A DNA stretch of 64,000 nucleotides, from positions 558,001 to 622,000 of the forward strand of contig NZ_FOCW01000001.1 of assembly GCF_900110225.1 (NCBI RefSeq). Direction: 5' to 3'. This stretch comes from Allobrachymonas denitrificans DSM 15123. Lineage in GTDB: Bacteria; Pseudomonadota; Gammaproteobacteria; Burkholderiales; Burkholderiaceae_C. This document shows, in pieces, positions 15,773 through 25,177 of this stretch; within the stretch, counting starts at the first letter, position 1, and each line of letters begins with the position of its first letter. A model generated the notes under the pieces. It made no database searches. It was not told where the DNA came from and was given only the letters and a program-made list of their open reading frames with translations. The position numbers were made by a program, and so were the translations under genes.

Positions 15773-16567
15773 ATGAGCAAAGACATCCAGTTCGAAGACA
15801 TCCTGTACGAAGTGCGCAATGGCGTGGCATGGATCACCATCAACCGCCCCGACAAGATGAACGCCTTCCGCGGCACCACCTGCGACGAGATCATCAAGGC
15901 CCTGAACAAGGCCGGCTATGACCGCGACGTGGGCTGCATCGTGCTGGCTGGCGCCGGCGAGAAGGCCTTCTGCACCGGCGGCGACCAGTCGGCCCACGAT
16001 GGCAACTACGACGGTCGCGGCACCATCGGCCTGCCGATGGAGGAACTGCACACGGCCATCCGCGATGTGCCCAAGCCGGTGATCGCCCGCGTGCAGGGCT
16101 ACGCCATCGGCGGCGGCAATGTGCTGTGCACCATCTGCGACCTGACCATCTGCTCCGAGAAGGCCATCTTCGGCCAGGTCGGTCCCAAGATGGGGTCGGT
16201 CGACCCGGGCTACGGCACCGCCTTCCTGGCCCGCGTGGTGGGCGAGAAGAAGGCACGCGAAATCTGGTACCTGAACAAGCGCTACAGCGGCCACGAAGCC
16301 GTGGACATGGGCCTGGCCAACATCTGCGTGCCGCCCGAGAAGCTGGACGAAACCGTGCAGGAATGGGCCGAGACCATCTGTGAGCGCAGCCCCACCGCCA
16401 TCGCCATTGCCAAGCGCAGCTTCAACATGGACACGGCGCACCAGAGCGGCATTGCCGGCATGGGCATGTACGCGCTCAAGCTGTACTACGACACCGACGA
16501 GTCGCGCGAGGGCGTGAATGCGCTGAAGGAAAAGCGCAAGCCCGAATTCCGCAAGTACGCCAAGTAA
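15773..16567 (+). CDS. badI: 2-Ketocyclohexanecarboxyl-CoA hydrolase BadI
   Basis: A 264-residue crotonase-fold enzyme closely related to MenB. It hydrolytically opens the ring of 2-ketocyclohexane-1-carboxyl-CoA to give pimeloyl-CoA, the committed ring-cleavage step. Visible hallmarks are KAFCTGGDQSAHDGNYDGRG, the oxyanion segment QGYAIGGGNVLCTICDLT, and GPKMGSVDPGYGTAFLARVVG, which has the MenB-like SxDxGYG element. The C-terminus (ALKEKRKPEFRKYAK) is also MenB-like. BadI is diagnostic of the alicyclic branch of benzoate/cyclohexanecarboxylate degradation. It is flanked by badH and aliB in the same direction. Confidence 0.93.
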   Translation: MSKDIQFEDILYEVRNGVAWITINRPDKMNAFRGTTCDEIIKALNKAGYDRDVGCIVLAGAGEKAFCTGGDQSAHDGNYDGRGTIGLPMEELHTAIRDVPKPVIARVQGYAIGGGNVLCTICDLTICSEKAIFGQVGPKMGSVDPGYGTAFLARVVGEKKAREIWYLNKRYSGHEAVDMGLANICVPPEKLDETVQEWAETICERSPTAIAIAKRSFNMDTAHQSGIAGMGMYALKLYYDTDESREGVNALKEKRKPEFRKYAK

Positions 16568-16678
16568 CACCACCGTCTCCCTCGTTCCCGGCAGTGTGGC
16601 TGCCGCCTTGCACGGGTTTTTGCGCCCGTGCGGGGTCGCTGCACCCTGGTGAACCTCCAACGATCAGGACCCAAGAGC

Positions 16679-17830
16679 ATGAATCCCTACATCGATGAAG
16701 ACCTGCAGGCGATTGCGGAACACGCCCGCCGCTTTGCCACCCACCGCGTCGCCCCCGGCTTTCTGGAGCGCGACGATACCCGTGTGCTGGAGCGCACGCT
16801 GATGCGCGAGATGGGCGAGCTGGGCTTCATCGCTCCCGAGTTGCCCGAGGCCTATGGCGGCCAGGGCATGGGGTGCCTGGCCGCTGGCGTGATCCACGAG
16901 GAGATCGCCCGCGCCGACCTGAGCATCAGTTACATCAACCTGCTGGCTTCCCTCAATGGCCAGATCCTGTCGCAGCATGGCCGGCCCGAAGTGGTCAAGC
17001 CCTGGCTGGAACGCCTCACCAAAGGCGATGCGCTGTTCGCCATTGCCCTGACCGAGCCGCGTGGCGGCTCCGACGCGGCCAACCTGCGCCTGCGCGTGGA
17101 GCGGGTGGGTGACGAGTATGTGATCAACGGCGAAAAGACGTCGATTTCCGCAGCCGACCAGGCGGATGCCGCCGTGGTGTTCGGCCGTACCGGCAGCGTC
17201 GATTCGGCCGCCCATGGCGTGACAGCACTGCTGGTGCCCATGGACCTGCCGGGCGTGACCACCAACCGTTTCGATTGCCATGGCCAGCGTGCCATCGGCC
17301 GCGGCTCGATCTTCTTCGAGAACGTGCGCGTGCCGGTGGACCACCGCCTGGGCGACGAGAACAAGGGCTTCGTGCAGGTGATGCAGGGTTTCGACTTCTC
17401 GCGCGCGCTGATCGGGCTGCAGGTACTGGCAGTGGCCAAGGTGGCGCTGGAGGAAACCTGGGAATACGTGGCCGAACGCGAAGCCTTCGGCAAGCCGCTG
17501 TCGGCCTTCCAGGGCGTGTCGCACCCGCTGGCCGACTACGAAACGCAGGTGGCGGCAGCGCGCCTGCTCTGTCTGCAGACGCTCTGGAGCAAGGACCACA
17601 ACCTGCCGCATACCGCCGAGGCGGCCATGTGCAAGTGGTGGGCGCCCAAGCTGTCCTATGACGTGATCCACCAGTGTCTGCTGATGTTCGGACACGGCGG
17701 CTACGACCGCGGCGTGATGGAGCAGCGTCTGCGCGACGTGCTGGGCTTCCAGATCGGAGACGGCACCGCCCAGATCATGAAGACCATCATCGCCCGCACC
17801 AAGGCCGGCCGCGCTGCCGTACCGGTCTGA
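16679..17830 (+). CDS. aliB: Cyclohexanecarboxyl-CoA dehydrogenase AliB (acyl-CoA dehydrogenase family)
   Basis: A 383-residue flavoprotein of the acyl-CoA dehydrogenase superfamily, expected to desaturate cyclohexanecarboxyl-CoA to cyclohex-1-ene-1-carboxyl-CoA and pass electrons to ETF. The N-terminal helical domain, the FAD/substrate segment FAIALTEPRGGSDAANLRLR, the beta domain and the C-terminal helical domain are all present. The position that is usually the catalytic Glu in YEGT is here FQIGDGTAQIMKTIIAR, with Asp instead of Glu. The start at 16679 (MNPYIDEDL) is the first Met of the conserved N-terminus. It lies 111 bases after badI and 43 bases before aliA. Confidence 0.87.
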   Translation: MNPYIDEDLQAIAEHARRFATHRVAPGFLERDDTRVLERTLMREMGELGFIAPELPEAYGGQGMGCLAAGVIHEEIARADLSISYINLLASLNGQILSQHGRPEVVKPWLERLTKGDALFAIALTEPRGGSDAANLRLRVERVGDEYVINGEKTSISAADQADAAVVFGRTGSVDSAAHGVTALLVPMDLPGVTTNRFDCHGQRAIGRGSIFFENVRVPVDHRLGDENKGFVQVMQGFDFSRALIGLQVLAVAKVALEETWEYVAEREAFGKPLSAFQGVSHPLADYETQVAAARLLCLQTLWSKDHNLPHTAEAAMCKWWAPKLSYDVIHQCLLMFGHGGYDRGVMEQRLRDVLGFQIGDGTAQIMKTIIARTKAGRAAVPV

Positions 17831-17873
17831 AGTACGCCCATCCGCCCGAGACAAACAATTACAGGAGACACCC

Positions 17874-19517
17874 ATGGAATTCGACGCCGTATTGCTGCCG
17901 GGGCGCCGTGCCGAGAGCATCGCCAATGGCTACTGGCACGACCGCACCATCAATGACTATCTGCAGGATTGCGTGGAGCAGCATCCCGACAAGCTGGCCC
18001 TGACGGCCATCAGCCTGGATGCGAACGGAACGCGCCGCTTTACCTACCGCGAACTGACGCAGATGACCGACCGCATTGCCGTAGGCCTGTCGCGCCTGGG
18101 CGTGGGCAAGGGCGACGTGGTGGCCATGCAGCTGCCCAACTGGTGGCAGTTCTCGCTGCTGTACCTGGCCTGCTCGCGCATTGGCGCCGTGCTCAATCCG
18201 CTGATGCATATCTTCCGCGAGCGCGAACTCAAGTTCATGGTCAACCATGCCGAGGCCAAGGTGCTGGTGGTGCCCAAGACTTTCCGGGGATTCGACTACG
18301 AGGGCATGGCGATGAACCTCAGGCCCGAGCTGCCGAGCGTGCAGCACGTGGTGGTGGTCGGCTCCAAGGCGCGCCACGGTTTTGACGCGCTGCTGTCCGG
18401 CCCCGAATGGGAAAACGAGCCTGATGCGGCGGCCATCCTGACGCAGCACCGTCCCGGTGCGGACGATGTGACGCAGATCCTCTACACCTCCGGCACCACG
18501 GGCGAACCCAAGGGCGTGCAGCACAGCGCCAACACGCTCGTCTCCAATATCGTGGCCTACGCCGAGCGCATGCACCTCGGTGCCGACGACGTGGTGCTGA
18601 TGGCATCGCCCATGGCGCACCAGACCGGCTTTCTGTACGGTCTGGTCATGCCCATCGTGCTGCAGGCGCATGTGGTGCTGCAGGACATCTGGGAAGCGAA
18701 GCGCGCGATCGAGATCATCAATGCCGAGAAGGTCAGCTTCACGATGGCGTCAACGCCGTTCCTGACAGACCTGACGCGCACCGTGATCGAAACCGGCCAG
18801 AGCGTGCCCAGCCTCAAAACCTTTGTCTGCGCCGGCGCTCCGATTCCGGGCCCGCTGGTGGAGCAGGCGCGCAATGGGCTGGGCACCAAGATCATCTCGG
18901 CCTGGGGCATGACGGAAAACGGTGCCGTCACCACCACCTGCCCGGAGGACGACGATGTCCTCTCGGTGACCACGGATGGCCGTGCGCTGCCGGGCGTGCA
19001 GGTGAAGGTGGTGGATTTCGACGGCAAGGACATGCCGGTGGGCGAAGTCGGCCAGCTACTGGTGCGCTGCTGCTCCAACTTCGGGGGCTACCTGAAGCGC
19101 CCGCATCTGAATGCGACCGATGCCGACGGCTGGTTCGAGACCGGCGACATGGCCAGTGTGAACAAGGATGGCTACATCCGCATCAGCGGCCGCAGCAAGG
19201 ACGTGATCATCCGCGGAGGCGAAAACATTCCGGTGTTCGAGATCGAGTCGCTGCTGTACAAGCATCCGGCCGTGGCCCAGGTGGCGATCGTGTCGTATGC
19301 AGACGAACGCCTGGGTGAACGTGCCTGCGCCGTGGCGGTGCTGAACGAGGGCACGCGGTTCGACATGGACACCATGGTGCAGTTCCTGCGCGAGCAGCGT
19401 GTGGCCCCGCAGTACATGCCCGAGCGGCTGGTGATCGTGGCATCGATGCCGGCCACGCCCTCCGGCAAGGTGCAGAAGTTCCGCCTGCGCGACATGCTGC
19501 GCGACGGCCTGATTTGA
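17874..19517 (+). CDS. aliA: Cyclohexanecarboxylate-CoA ligase AliA
   Basis: A 547-residue AMP-forming acyl-CoA synthetase (ANL superfamily). It activates cyclohexanecarboxylate with ATP and CoA. The P-loop-like motif A3 is ILYTSGTTGEPKGVQHS (near residue 200), motif A5 is SAWGMTENGAV, A7/A8 are WFETGDMASVNKDGYIRISGRSKD, and the C-terminal lysine that closes the adenylation site lies in TPSGKVQKFRLRD. The ribosome site AGGAGA is 6-7 bases before the ATG. It is the pathway entry enzyme and sits between aliB and a second acyl-CoA dehydrogenase gene. A broader substrate range, such as other alicyclic or medium-chain acids, is possible. Confidence 0.9.
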   Translation: MEFDAVLLPGRRAESIANGYWHDRTINDYLQDCVEQHPDKLALTAISLDANGTRRFTYRELTQMTDRIAVGLSRLGVGKGDVVAMQLPNWWQFSLLYLACSRIGAVLNPLMHIFRERELKFMVNHAEAKVLVVPKTFRGFDYEGMAMNLRPELPSVQHVVVVGSKARHGFDALLSGPEWENEPDAAAILTQHRPGADDVTQILYTSGTTGEPKGVQHSANTLVSNIVAYAERMHLGADDVVLMASPMAHQTGFLYGLVMPIVLQAHVVLQDIWEAKRAIEIINAEKVSFTMASTPFLTDLTRTVIETGQSVPSLKTFVCAGAPIPGPLVEQARNGLGTKIISAWGMTENGAVTTTCPEDDDVLSVTTDGRALPGVQVKVVDFDGKDMPVGEVGQLLVRCCSNFGGYLKRPHLNATDADGWFETGDMASVNKDGYIRISGRSKDVIIRGGENIPVFEIESLLYKHPAVAQVAIVSYADERLGERACAVAVLNEGTRFDMDTMVQFLREQRVAPQYMPERLVIVASMPATPSGKVQKFRLRDMLRDGLI

Positions 19518-19545
19518 GGCCGGCAAGAGACAAGAGGAGTATCCC

Positions 19546-20709
19546 ATGGCAATTGACAACGAATCCTTCGACTTGCTGCTGGCTTCGGTGCAGCGCTTCG
19601 TGCGCGAGCGCCTGATTCCGGCCGAGAACGCGGTGGAAGAGCAGGACGAAGTCCCCGCCGACATCGTGCAGGACATGAAGGACATGGGCCTGTTCGGCCT
19701 GTCCATTCCGGAAGCCTATGGCGGCATCGGCCTGTCCATGGAGCAGGAATGCCGCGTGGCCTACGAGATCGGCCACACGGCGCTGGCCTTCCGTTCGGTG
19801 TTCGGCACCAACGTGGGCATCGGCTCGCAGGGCATCCTGATGGATGGCACCGAGGAGCAGAAGCAGACCATCCTGCCCAAGGTGGCGACGGGCGAGCTGA
19901 TCATGTCGTTCGCGCTGACCGAGCCGGATGCCGGCTCCGACTCTGCGGCGCTCAAGACCCGCGCCGAGCTCGATGGCGATCACTATGTGCTCAACGGCAC
20001 CAAGCGCTTCATCACCAACGCCCCGCGCGCCGGCGCCTTCACGCTGATGGCGCGCAGCGATGGCCCCGGTGCCAGCGGCATCAGTGCCTTCATCGTGCCG
20101 GCCGATCTGCCGGGCCTGACGCTGGGCAAGCCGGACAAGAAGATGGGCCAGCGCGGCACCAAGACCTGCGACGTGAACATGGACAATGTGCGCGTGCCTG
20201 CCGCCAACATCATCGGCGGCGTGCCGGGCCAGGGTTTCAAGACCGCGATGAAGGTGCTGGACCGTGGCCGCCTGCATATCTCGGCCGTGGCCTGCGGCAT
20301 GGCGCAGCGCATCCTGGACGAGGCGGTGGCCTATGCCCAGCAGCGCAAGCAGTTCGGCAAGCGCATCGGTGACTTCCAGCTGGTGCAGGCCATGCTGGCC
20401 GACAGCCAGGCCGAGCTGTACGCCGGATGGAGCATGGTGCAGGATTGTGCCAAACGCTACGACGCCAAGCCCTCGCCCAGCGTCAGCGATCCGGACGTGA
20501 GCATGCGCGCCTCGTGCTGCAAGCTGTTCTGCACCGAGATGGTGGGCCGCGTGGCCGACCGCGGCGTGCAGGTGCATGGCGGCTCGGGCTACATCAACGA
20601 GTTCCCGGTGGAGCGCTTCTACCGCGATGTGCGCCTGCTGCGCCTGTACGAAGGCACCACCCAGATCCAGCAGATCATCATCGGCCGCGAGCTGATGGGA
20701 CGGGGATGA
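19546..20709 (+). CDS. Acyl-CoA dehydrogenase (second of the cluster; BadJ-like or pimeloyl-CoA dehydrogenase)
   Basis: A 387-residue acyl-CoA dehydrogenase with all usual features: [20 protein letters not shown] for FAD and substrate binding, [18 protein letters not shown]-type loop ([14 protein letters not shown]), [23 protein letters not shown] and the catalytic Glu in [17 protein letters not shown]. Unlike the AliB-like protein it keeps the normal Glu. In the pathway it could desaturate pimeloyl-CoA, or correspond to BadJ of Rhodopseudomonas palustris; the sequence alone does not decide. An AAGAGGAG ribosome site precedes the ATG, and it follows aliA by 28 bases. Confidence 0.88.
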   Translation: MAIDNESFDLLLASVQRFVRERLIPAENAVEEQDEVPADIVQDMKDMGLFGLSIPEAYGGIGLSMEQECRVAYEIGHTALAFRSVFGTNVGIGSQGILMDGTEEQKQTILPKVATGELIMSFALTEPDAGSDSAALKTRAELDGDHYVLNGTKRFITNAPRAGAFTLMARSDGPGASGISAFIVPADLPGLTLGKPDKKMGQRGTKTCDVNMDNVRVPAANIIGGVPGQGFKTAMKVLDRGRLHISAVACGMAQRILDEAVAYAQQRKQFGKRIGDFQLVQAMLADSQAELYAGWSMVQDCAKRYDAKPSPSVSDPDVSMRASCCKLFCTEMVGRVADRGVQVHGGSGYINEFPVERFYRDVRLLRLYEGTTQIQQIIIGRELMGRG

Positions 20710-20785
20710 ACACCGCGGCCAGACGCCCTCCGGGTGCTGGCCGTTCACGCTTATTCGCAGAACAAACACACCGAAGGAATTGACC

Positions 20786-21967
20786 ATGGCACAGAACAAA
20801 GCCACTTTTCAATGGGATGACCCGCTGCTGCTCGACCAGCAGCTGAGCGACGACGAGCGCATGGTGCGCGACGCCGCTGCCGCCTACTGCCAGGACAAGC
20901 TCGCCCCGCGCGTGCTCAACGCCTTCCGCAACGAGCAGACCGACCTGACCATCTTCCGCGAGATGGGCGAACTCGGCCTGCTCGGCCCCACCATCCCCGA
21001 GCAATACGGCGGCCCCGGCCTGAACTACGTCTGCTACGGCCTGATCGCCCGGGAAATCGAGCGCGTCGACTCCGGCTACCGCTCCATGGCCAGCGTGCAA
21101 TCCTCGCTGGTGATGGTGCCCATCTACGAGTTCGGCAACGAGGCCACCAGGCAGAAATACCTGCCCAAGCTCGCCAGCGGCGAATGGATCGGCTGCTTCG
21201 GCCTGACCGAACCCAACCACGGCTCCGACCCCGGCAGCATGGTCACCCGTGCCAAGAAAGTCGATGGCGGCTACAGCCTCACCGGCTCCAAGATGTGGAT
21301 CACCAACTCGCCGGTGGCTGATGTGTTCGTGGTCTGGGCCAAGGACGATGAAGGCGCGATCCGCGGCTTTGTGCTGGAGAAAGGCTGGAAGGGCCTGAGC
21401 GCTCCGGCCATCCACGGCAAGGTCGGTCTGCGCGCCAGCATCACCGGCGAGATCGTGATGGACGAAGTGTTCGTGCCCGAAGAGAACGCCTTCCCCGAAG
21501 TGCGTGGCCTGAAAGGCCCGTTCACCTGTCTGAACAGCGCGCGCTACGGCATCGCCTGGGGCGCCCTGGGCGCGGCCGAAGCCTGCTGGCACACGGCGCG
21601 CCAGTACACCATGGACCGCAAGCAGTTCGGCAAGCCGCTGGCGGCCAACCAGCTGATCCAGAAGAAGCTGGCCGACATGCAGACCGAGATCACGCTGGGC
21701 CTGCAGGGCGTGCTGCGCCTGGGCCGGATGAAGGACGAAGGCACGGCCGCGGTGGAAATCACCAGCATCTTCAAGCGCAACAACTGCGGCAAGGCGCTGG
21801 AGATTGCGCGCATGGCACGCGACATGCTGGGCGGCAACGGCATCAGCGACGAATTCGGCATTGCGCGCCATCTGGTGAACCTGGAAGTGGTGAACACCTA
21901 CGAGGGCACGCACGACATCCATGCGCTGATCCTCGGCCGCGCCCAGACGGGCATTGCCGCGTTCTGA
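20786..21967 (+). CDS. gcdH: Glutaryl-CoA dehydrogenase (decarboxylating) GcdH
   Basis: A 393-residue acyl-CoA dehydrogenase of the glutaryl-CoA type, which oxidises and decarboxylates glutaryl-CoA to crotonyl-CoA. Hallmarks are the N-terminal [37 protein letters not shown], the substrate-binding [20 protein letters not shown], and the C-terminal [22 protein letters not shown] that contains the catalytic Glu. ATG 20786 (MAQNKATF) is preceded by GAAGGAA. A TTG two codons earlier is also in frame. It completes the route from cyclohexanecarboxylate via pimeloyl-CoA, and is probably the end of the operon because a long stem-loop follows. Confidence 0.95.
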   Translation: MAQNKATFQWDDPLLLDQQLSDDERMVRDAAAAYCQDKLAPRVLNAFRNEQTDLTIFREMGELGLLGPTIPEQYGGPGLNYVCYGLIAREIERVDSGYRSMASVQSSLVMVPIYEFGNEATRQKYLPKLASGEWIGCFGLTEPNHGSDPGSMVTRAKKVDGGYSLTGSKMWITNSPVADVFVVWAKDDEGAIRGFVLEKGWKGLSAPAIHGKVGLRASITGEIVMDEVFVPEENAFPEVRGLKGPFTCLNSARYGIAWGALGAAEACWHTARQYTMDRKQFGKPLAANQLIQKKLADMQTEITLGLQGVLRLGRMKDEGTAAVEITSIFKRNNCGKALEIARMARDMLGGNGISDEFGIARHLVNLEVVNTYEGTHDIHALILGRAQTGIAAF

Positions 21968-21997
21968 GGCGCATGGCGCCGGCATGGCATCATGAGA

Positions 21998-22036
21998 GCA
22001 TGCATGGCAGGGCTCCCGGGGAGCCCTGTTGCATGC
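21998..22036 (+). terminator. Long stem-loop after gcdH
   Basis: A 9-bp GC-rich stem (CAGGGCTCC/GGAGCCCTG) around a 3-base loop at 22008-22028, extended by GCATGCA/TGCATGC arms. It lacks a T run, so it may act as an RNA 3'-end stabiliser or a weak or Rho-assisted terminator rather than a classical one. It ends 14 bases before the next start codon. Confidence 0.5.
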
Positions 22037-22049
22037 AAGGAGACAGGGA

Positions 22050-23084
22050 ATGAAGGCAGTTTTTCTTAAGGGCCACGGCGGCAACGAGGTGGTGCAGGTG
22101 GGCGAGCGCCCGATGCCGCAGCGCAAGCCCGGCGAGGTGCTGGTGCGTCTGCGCGCGGCCACGCTCAACCGGGTGGACCTGTACATGCGCGACAGCGGTG
22201 CCGGTATTCGCCACCAGCTGCCGCTGATCATGGGGGTGGACGGCGCCGGCGTGATCGAGGAAGTGGATGCGCAGGAACGGCTGCTGCAGCCGGGCCAGCG
22301 CGTGGTGCTGTATTCCGGCATCACCTGTGGCCGCTGCGAGTTCTGCCAGCATGGCGAACCGGTGCTGTGCACCAGCATGCAGACGCTGGGCGAGCATTGC
22401 GATGGCACGCTGGCCGAGTACATCTCCGTGCCGACGGGCAACGTGTTTCCGATCCCGGACGGACTGGGCTTCGACGAGGCTGCGGCGCTGGGGGTGAACT
22501 ACCTGACGGCCTGGCGCATGCTGTTTACCAAGGCGCAGCTTAAGCCCTGGGAGACGGTGCTGGTGTTCGGCATTGGCGGCGGGGTGTCGCTGGCGGGCAT
22601 GCAGCTGGCCAAGGCCGCCGGTGCGCGCGTGATCGTCACCTCGCGCGAGCAGCACAAGGTGGATCGTGCCATGGAACTGGGGGCCGACGCCGGCATCTGC
22701 AGCAGCAGCGAGGACGTGCAGAAGCGCGTGATGGAGTTGACCGGCGGACGTGGCGTGGACGTGGTGTTCGAGAACGTGGGCGAGGCCGTCTGGAGCACGG
22801 CGCTTAAGTCACTGGTGCGCGGCGGGCGCATCGTCACTTGCGGCGCCACGACCGGGGACCAGCCTGGTGCCGACCTGCGCCGCCTGTTCATCCGTCAGCT
22901 GCAGGTGATCGGTTCCACCCTGGGCAATCCGGGCGAGCTGCAGGACTTGCTGGCCTGGTGTGCACAAGGCAAGGTGCGGCCCCTTATCGACCGCGTGCTG
23001 CCACTGGAGGCGATCCACGAAGGGCTGGACGTGCTGGAGCGCAACGAACAGTTCGGCAAGCTGGCGATTGCCATTGGCGACTGA
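22050..23084 (+). CDS. Zinc-dependent MDR-family alcohol dehydrogenase/quinone reductase
   Basis: A 344-residue medium-chain dehydrogenase. The N-terminal catalytic domain contains the structural-zinc cysteine run CGRCEFCQHGEPVLC (about residues 93-107), the C-terminal Rossmann domain has VFGIGGGVSLAGMQLAKAAGA for NAD(P) binding, and the alanine-rich segment AALGVNYLTAWRML is typical of this branch. It would reduce or oxidise an alcohol, aldehyde or enoyl substrate. AAGGAGA lies 7 bases before ATG 22050. It runs in the same direction as the CHC-degradation operon, so a role with acyl-CoA intermediates is possible but not shown. Confidence 0.85.
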   Translation: MKAVFLKGHGGNEVVQVGERPMPQRKPGEVLVRLRAATLNRVDLYMRDSGAGIRHQLPLIMGVDGAGVIEEVDAQERLLQPGQRVVLYSGITCGRCEFCQHGEPVLCTSMQTLGEHCDGTLAEYISVPTGNVFPIPDGLGFDEAAALGVNYLTAWRMLFTKAQLKPWETVLVFGIGGGVSLAGMQLAKAAGARVIVTSREQHKVDRAMELGADAGICSSSEDVQKRVMELTGGRGVDVVFENVGEAVWSTALKSLVRGGRIVTCGATTGDQPGADLRRLFIRQLQVIGSTLGNPGELQDLLAWCAQGKVRPLIDRVLPLEAIHEGLDVLERNEQFGKLAIAIGD

Positions 23085-23119
23085 CGTATAGTGCTGTCAA
23101 ACGAACCGAGTACATCCCC

Positions 23120-23548
23120 ATGGCACGCCTGAAATTCGACGCTCTTGACCACTACCCGTTCTGCACCGAACTGCAGATCTACACCAGCCACATCAACCAC
23201 GGCAACCACCTCGACAACGCCCAGCTGCTCACGCTGGTGTCCGAAGCGCGGCTGCGCTTCATCCGCTGGCTGGGCTATGACGAGAGCGATGTGCTCGGCC
23301 TGGGCACGGTAGTGGGCGACGTGGGTGCGCAATACTTGTCCGAAGGCTTCCACGGCGATGTGCTGCAGATCGAGATGGCGCCGGCCGACTTGAGCCGCTA
23401 CGGCTTTGATGTGGTGTTCCGTATCCGCGAAAAGACCACGCAACGCGAGGTGGCGCGCGGCAAGGTCGGCGTGGTGCTGGTGGACAAGCAGGCGCGCAAG
23501 GCGGCACCCATGCCGGATGCGGTGCGGGAGAAGCTGCTATCGGTGTGA
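23120..23548 (+). CDS. Acyl-CoA thioesterase, 4HBT hotdog family
   Basis: A 142-residue hotdog-fold thioesterase of the 4-hydroxybenzoyl-CoA thioesterase type. The catalytic region is INHGNHLDNAQLLTLVSEARLRFIRWLGYDE, with Asn/His/Asp in the family arrangement, followed by beta strands GDVGAQYLSEGFHGDVLQIEM and VARGKVGVVLVDKQ. It would hydrolyse a short or aromatic/alicyclic acyl-CoA in the cytoplasm, perhaps releasing CoA when intermediates accumulate. It lies 35 bases after the dehydrogenase gene and is convergent with the MocR-type gene, stops 5 bases apart. Confidence 0.85.
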   Translation: MARLKFDALDHYPFCTELQIYTSHINHGNHLDNAQLLTLVSEARLRFIRWLGYDESDVLGLGTVVGDVGAQYLSEGFHGDVLQIEMAPADLSRYGFDVVFRIREKTTQREVARGKVGVVLVDKQARKAAPMPDAVREKLLSV

Positions 23549-23553
23549 AAGTC

Positions 23554-25020
23554 TCACCCGCCAGCCGTTGCCTTTGACAGGCGCACCTCTCTCTGATAGG
23601 CCCGCCAGAAGGCCATATCCTGCCCTGCCGCGAAATTGAGCCGCATGCGCGTGCTGCTGCAGCGCTCCGGATAGAACAGGTGTCCGGGCGCAATCAGCCA
23701 GCCGTGGTCCAGCAGGCGCTGCGCCAGTTGCTCGGTATCGACGCCGGTTTCCACCCAGCCGAACAGCCCAGCAGGAGGCGCGGCGAAGCTGGCGCCATGG
23801 CGCAGGGCGAGCTGCACGGTGCGGCTGCGCGCGGCGTCCAGCCGGCTGGTCACGGCTTCGGTGTGGCGGCGCAGCCAGCCATGCTGCAGGCACAGGCTGA
23901 GTGCCCGTTCGGTCGGTGTGACGGTGTTGAGGCCGGCGATCAGCTTGGTGTCCAGCAGTTCGGGGATCCAGTCCGCCGGGGCGGCAATGCATCCCACACG
24001 CCAGCCGGGGGCGATGATCTTGGCAAAGCCGGTCACGTAGAAGGTGCGCTTGAGGCCATCGAGCGCGGCATAGCGCGGGCTGTGGGCGGGGGCGAACGCG
24101 GCGTAGGTGTCGTCTTCGACGATGAAGAAATCGTACTGCTGCGCCAGTTGCAGCACATGGTGCGCCTGCGTCAGGTTCAGCGAATGGCCGGTGGGGTTGT
24201 GCAGCACTGAAACCGTCGTATATGCCTTGGGCCGATGGGTGGCAGCGAGCTGTTCCAGCGCGGCGACATCCACTCCTTGCGGGCCGCGCGGAACGGGCAG
24301 CAGGCGCACGCCCATGCGCGTGAGCCGTGCGAATTCGACCGACCAGCCGGGGCTGTCCACCAGCACCGCGTCGCCGGGGCTGAGCAGGGTGCGCGCCACC
24401 ACATCCAGCGCATGGGTGGCGCCGCTGGTGGTGATGATCTGCGCGGAGGGGGTTGTTATGCCGAGCGATTCCAGATGCAGGGCCAGCATGTCGCGCAGCA
24501 GGGGGTCGCCCTGGGCCGTGCCATACAGCGCTCCGCTGGAGCTGTTGTCCTGCGCCACGGCGCGGCGCAGCGCCTTGATCAGCAGCCCTTCATCCAGCCA
24601 GCTTGCCGGCAGCACACCGGAGGCGGGCGAAGGGCGGCTGGCGTCCATGGAGTCCTTCACCTGGTTGCGCACCCCGGCGGGAAACATGGTGCGGATCAGG
24701 CTGCCGATGTCGTTGGGAAAGGCGAGCGGAGTGCGGTCTGCCGTAGCGGCGCTGGCGGCGGGAGTCAGTGCGTTGCGCTCCCGTACAAAGAAGCCCCGGT
24801 TGCGCTCCGAACGGATCAGGCCCTGCGCCAGCAACTGGTCGTAGGCCGCGACCACGGTATGGGGGCTGACGGCATAGCGGCTGGCGCAGTGGCGGATGGA
24901 CGGCAGGCGCGTGCCCGCCGCCATCAGGCCGGCGTCGATGCGGCTGGCGAAAAGCCGGGCCAGTTGCTCCGACAGCGGGGCAGGGTCCGTGCGCGAAAGG
25001 GGAGCAGGCTCGGGTGTCAT
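23554..25020 (-). CDS. MocR-type GntR/aminotransferase transcription regulator
   Basis: About 488 residues: an N-terminal GntR winged helix (LSEQLARLFASRIDAGLMAAGTRLPSIRH, AVSPHTVVAAYDQL) fused to a fold-type I PLP aminotransferase domain. The PLP lysine lies in VTGFAKIIAPGWRVG, and the Asp/Tyr cofactor region is DFFIVEDDTYAAF. Such proteins usually sense an amine or a vitamin-B6-linked ligand and act as activators or repressors of the neighbouring divergent gene. Here that neighbour is a LysE-family exporter 158 bases away, with a perfect 10-base inverted repeat between them. ATG 25020 is chosen over an in-frame TTG at 25035. Confidence 0.9.
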   Translation of the reverse strand: MTPEPAPLSRTDPAPLSEQLARLFASRIDAGLMAAGTRLPSIRHCASRYAVSPHTVVAAYDQLLAQGLIRSERNRGFFVRERNALTPAASAATADRTPLAFPNDIGSLIRTMFPAGVRNQVKDSMDASRPSPASGVLPASWLDEGLLIKALRRAVAQDNSSSGALYGTAQGDPLLRDMLALHLESLGITTPSAQIITTSGATHALDVVARTLLSPGDAVLVDSPGWSVEFARLTRMGVRLLPVPRGPQGVDVAALEQLAATHRPKAYTTVSVLHNPTGHSLNLTQAHHVLQLAQQYDFFIVEDDTYAAFAPAHSPRYAALDGLKRTFYVTGFAKIIAPGWRVGCIAAPADWIPELLDTKLIAGLNTVTPTERALSLCLQHGWLRRHTEAVTSRLDAARSRTVQLALRHGASFAAPPAGLFGWVETGVDTEQLAQRLLDHGWLIAPGHLFYPERCSSTRMRLNFAAGQDMAFWRAYQREVRLSKATAGG

Positions 25021-25053
25021 GTTGTCGCTCGCCAAGGTGTGTCGCTATTGCTT

Positions 25054-25103
25054 CCAGTACAGAAGGCAGCAGTGTTTCAAGAACTGTATCGTATCTGTAC
25101 TGG
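25054..25103. promoter_or_regulatory. Inverted-repeat operator between MocR and LysE genes
   Basis: CCAGTACAGA at 25054-25063 is matched by its exact complement TCTGTACTGG at 25094-25103, with 30 bases between. A further related half site (CTGTATC, 25084-25090) lies just before the right arm. Arrays of CTGTA-like half sites are common for MocR regulators, so this is the likely binding site controlling both divergent genes. Confidence 0.6.
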
Positions 25104-25177
25104 ATTTGGGCGATGTAATGCAGAGACGTTTCCTGGATGGCGGATGCCCCGCCACCGGTTTCTGCAAAGGTCTTGCC

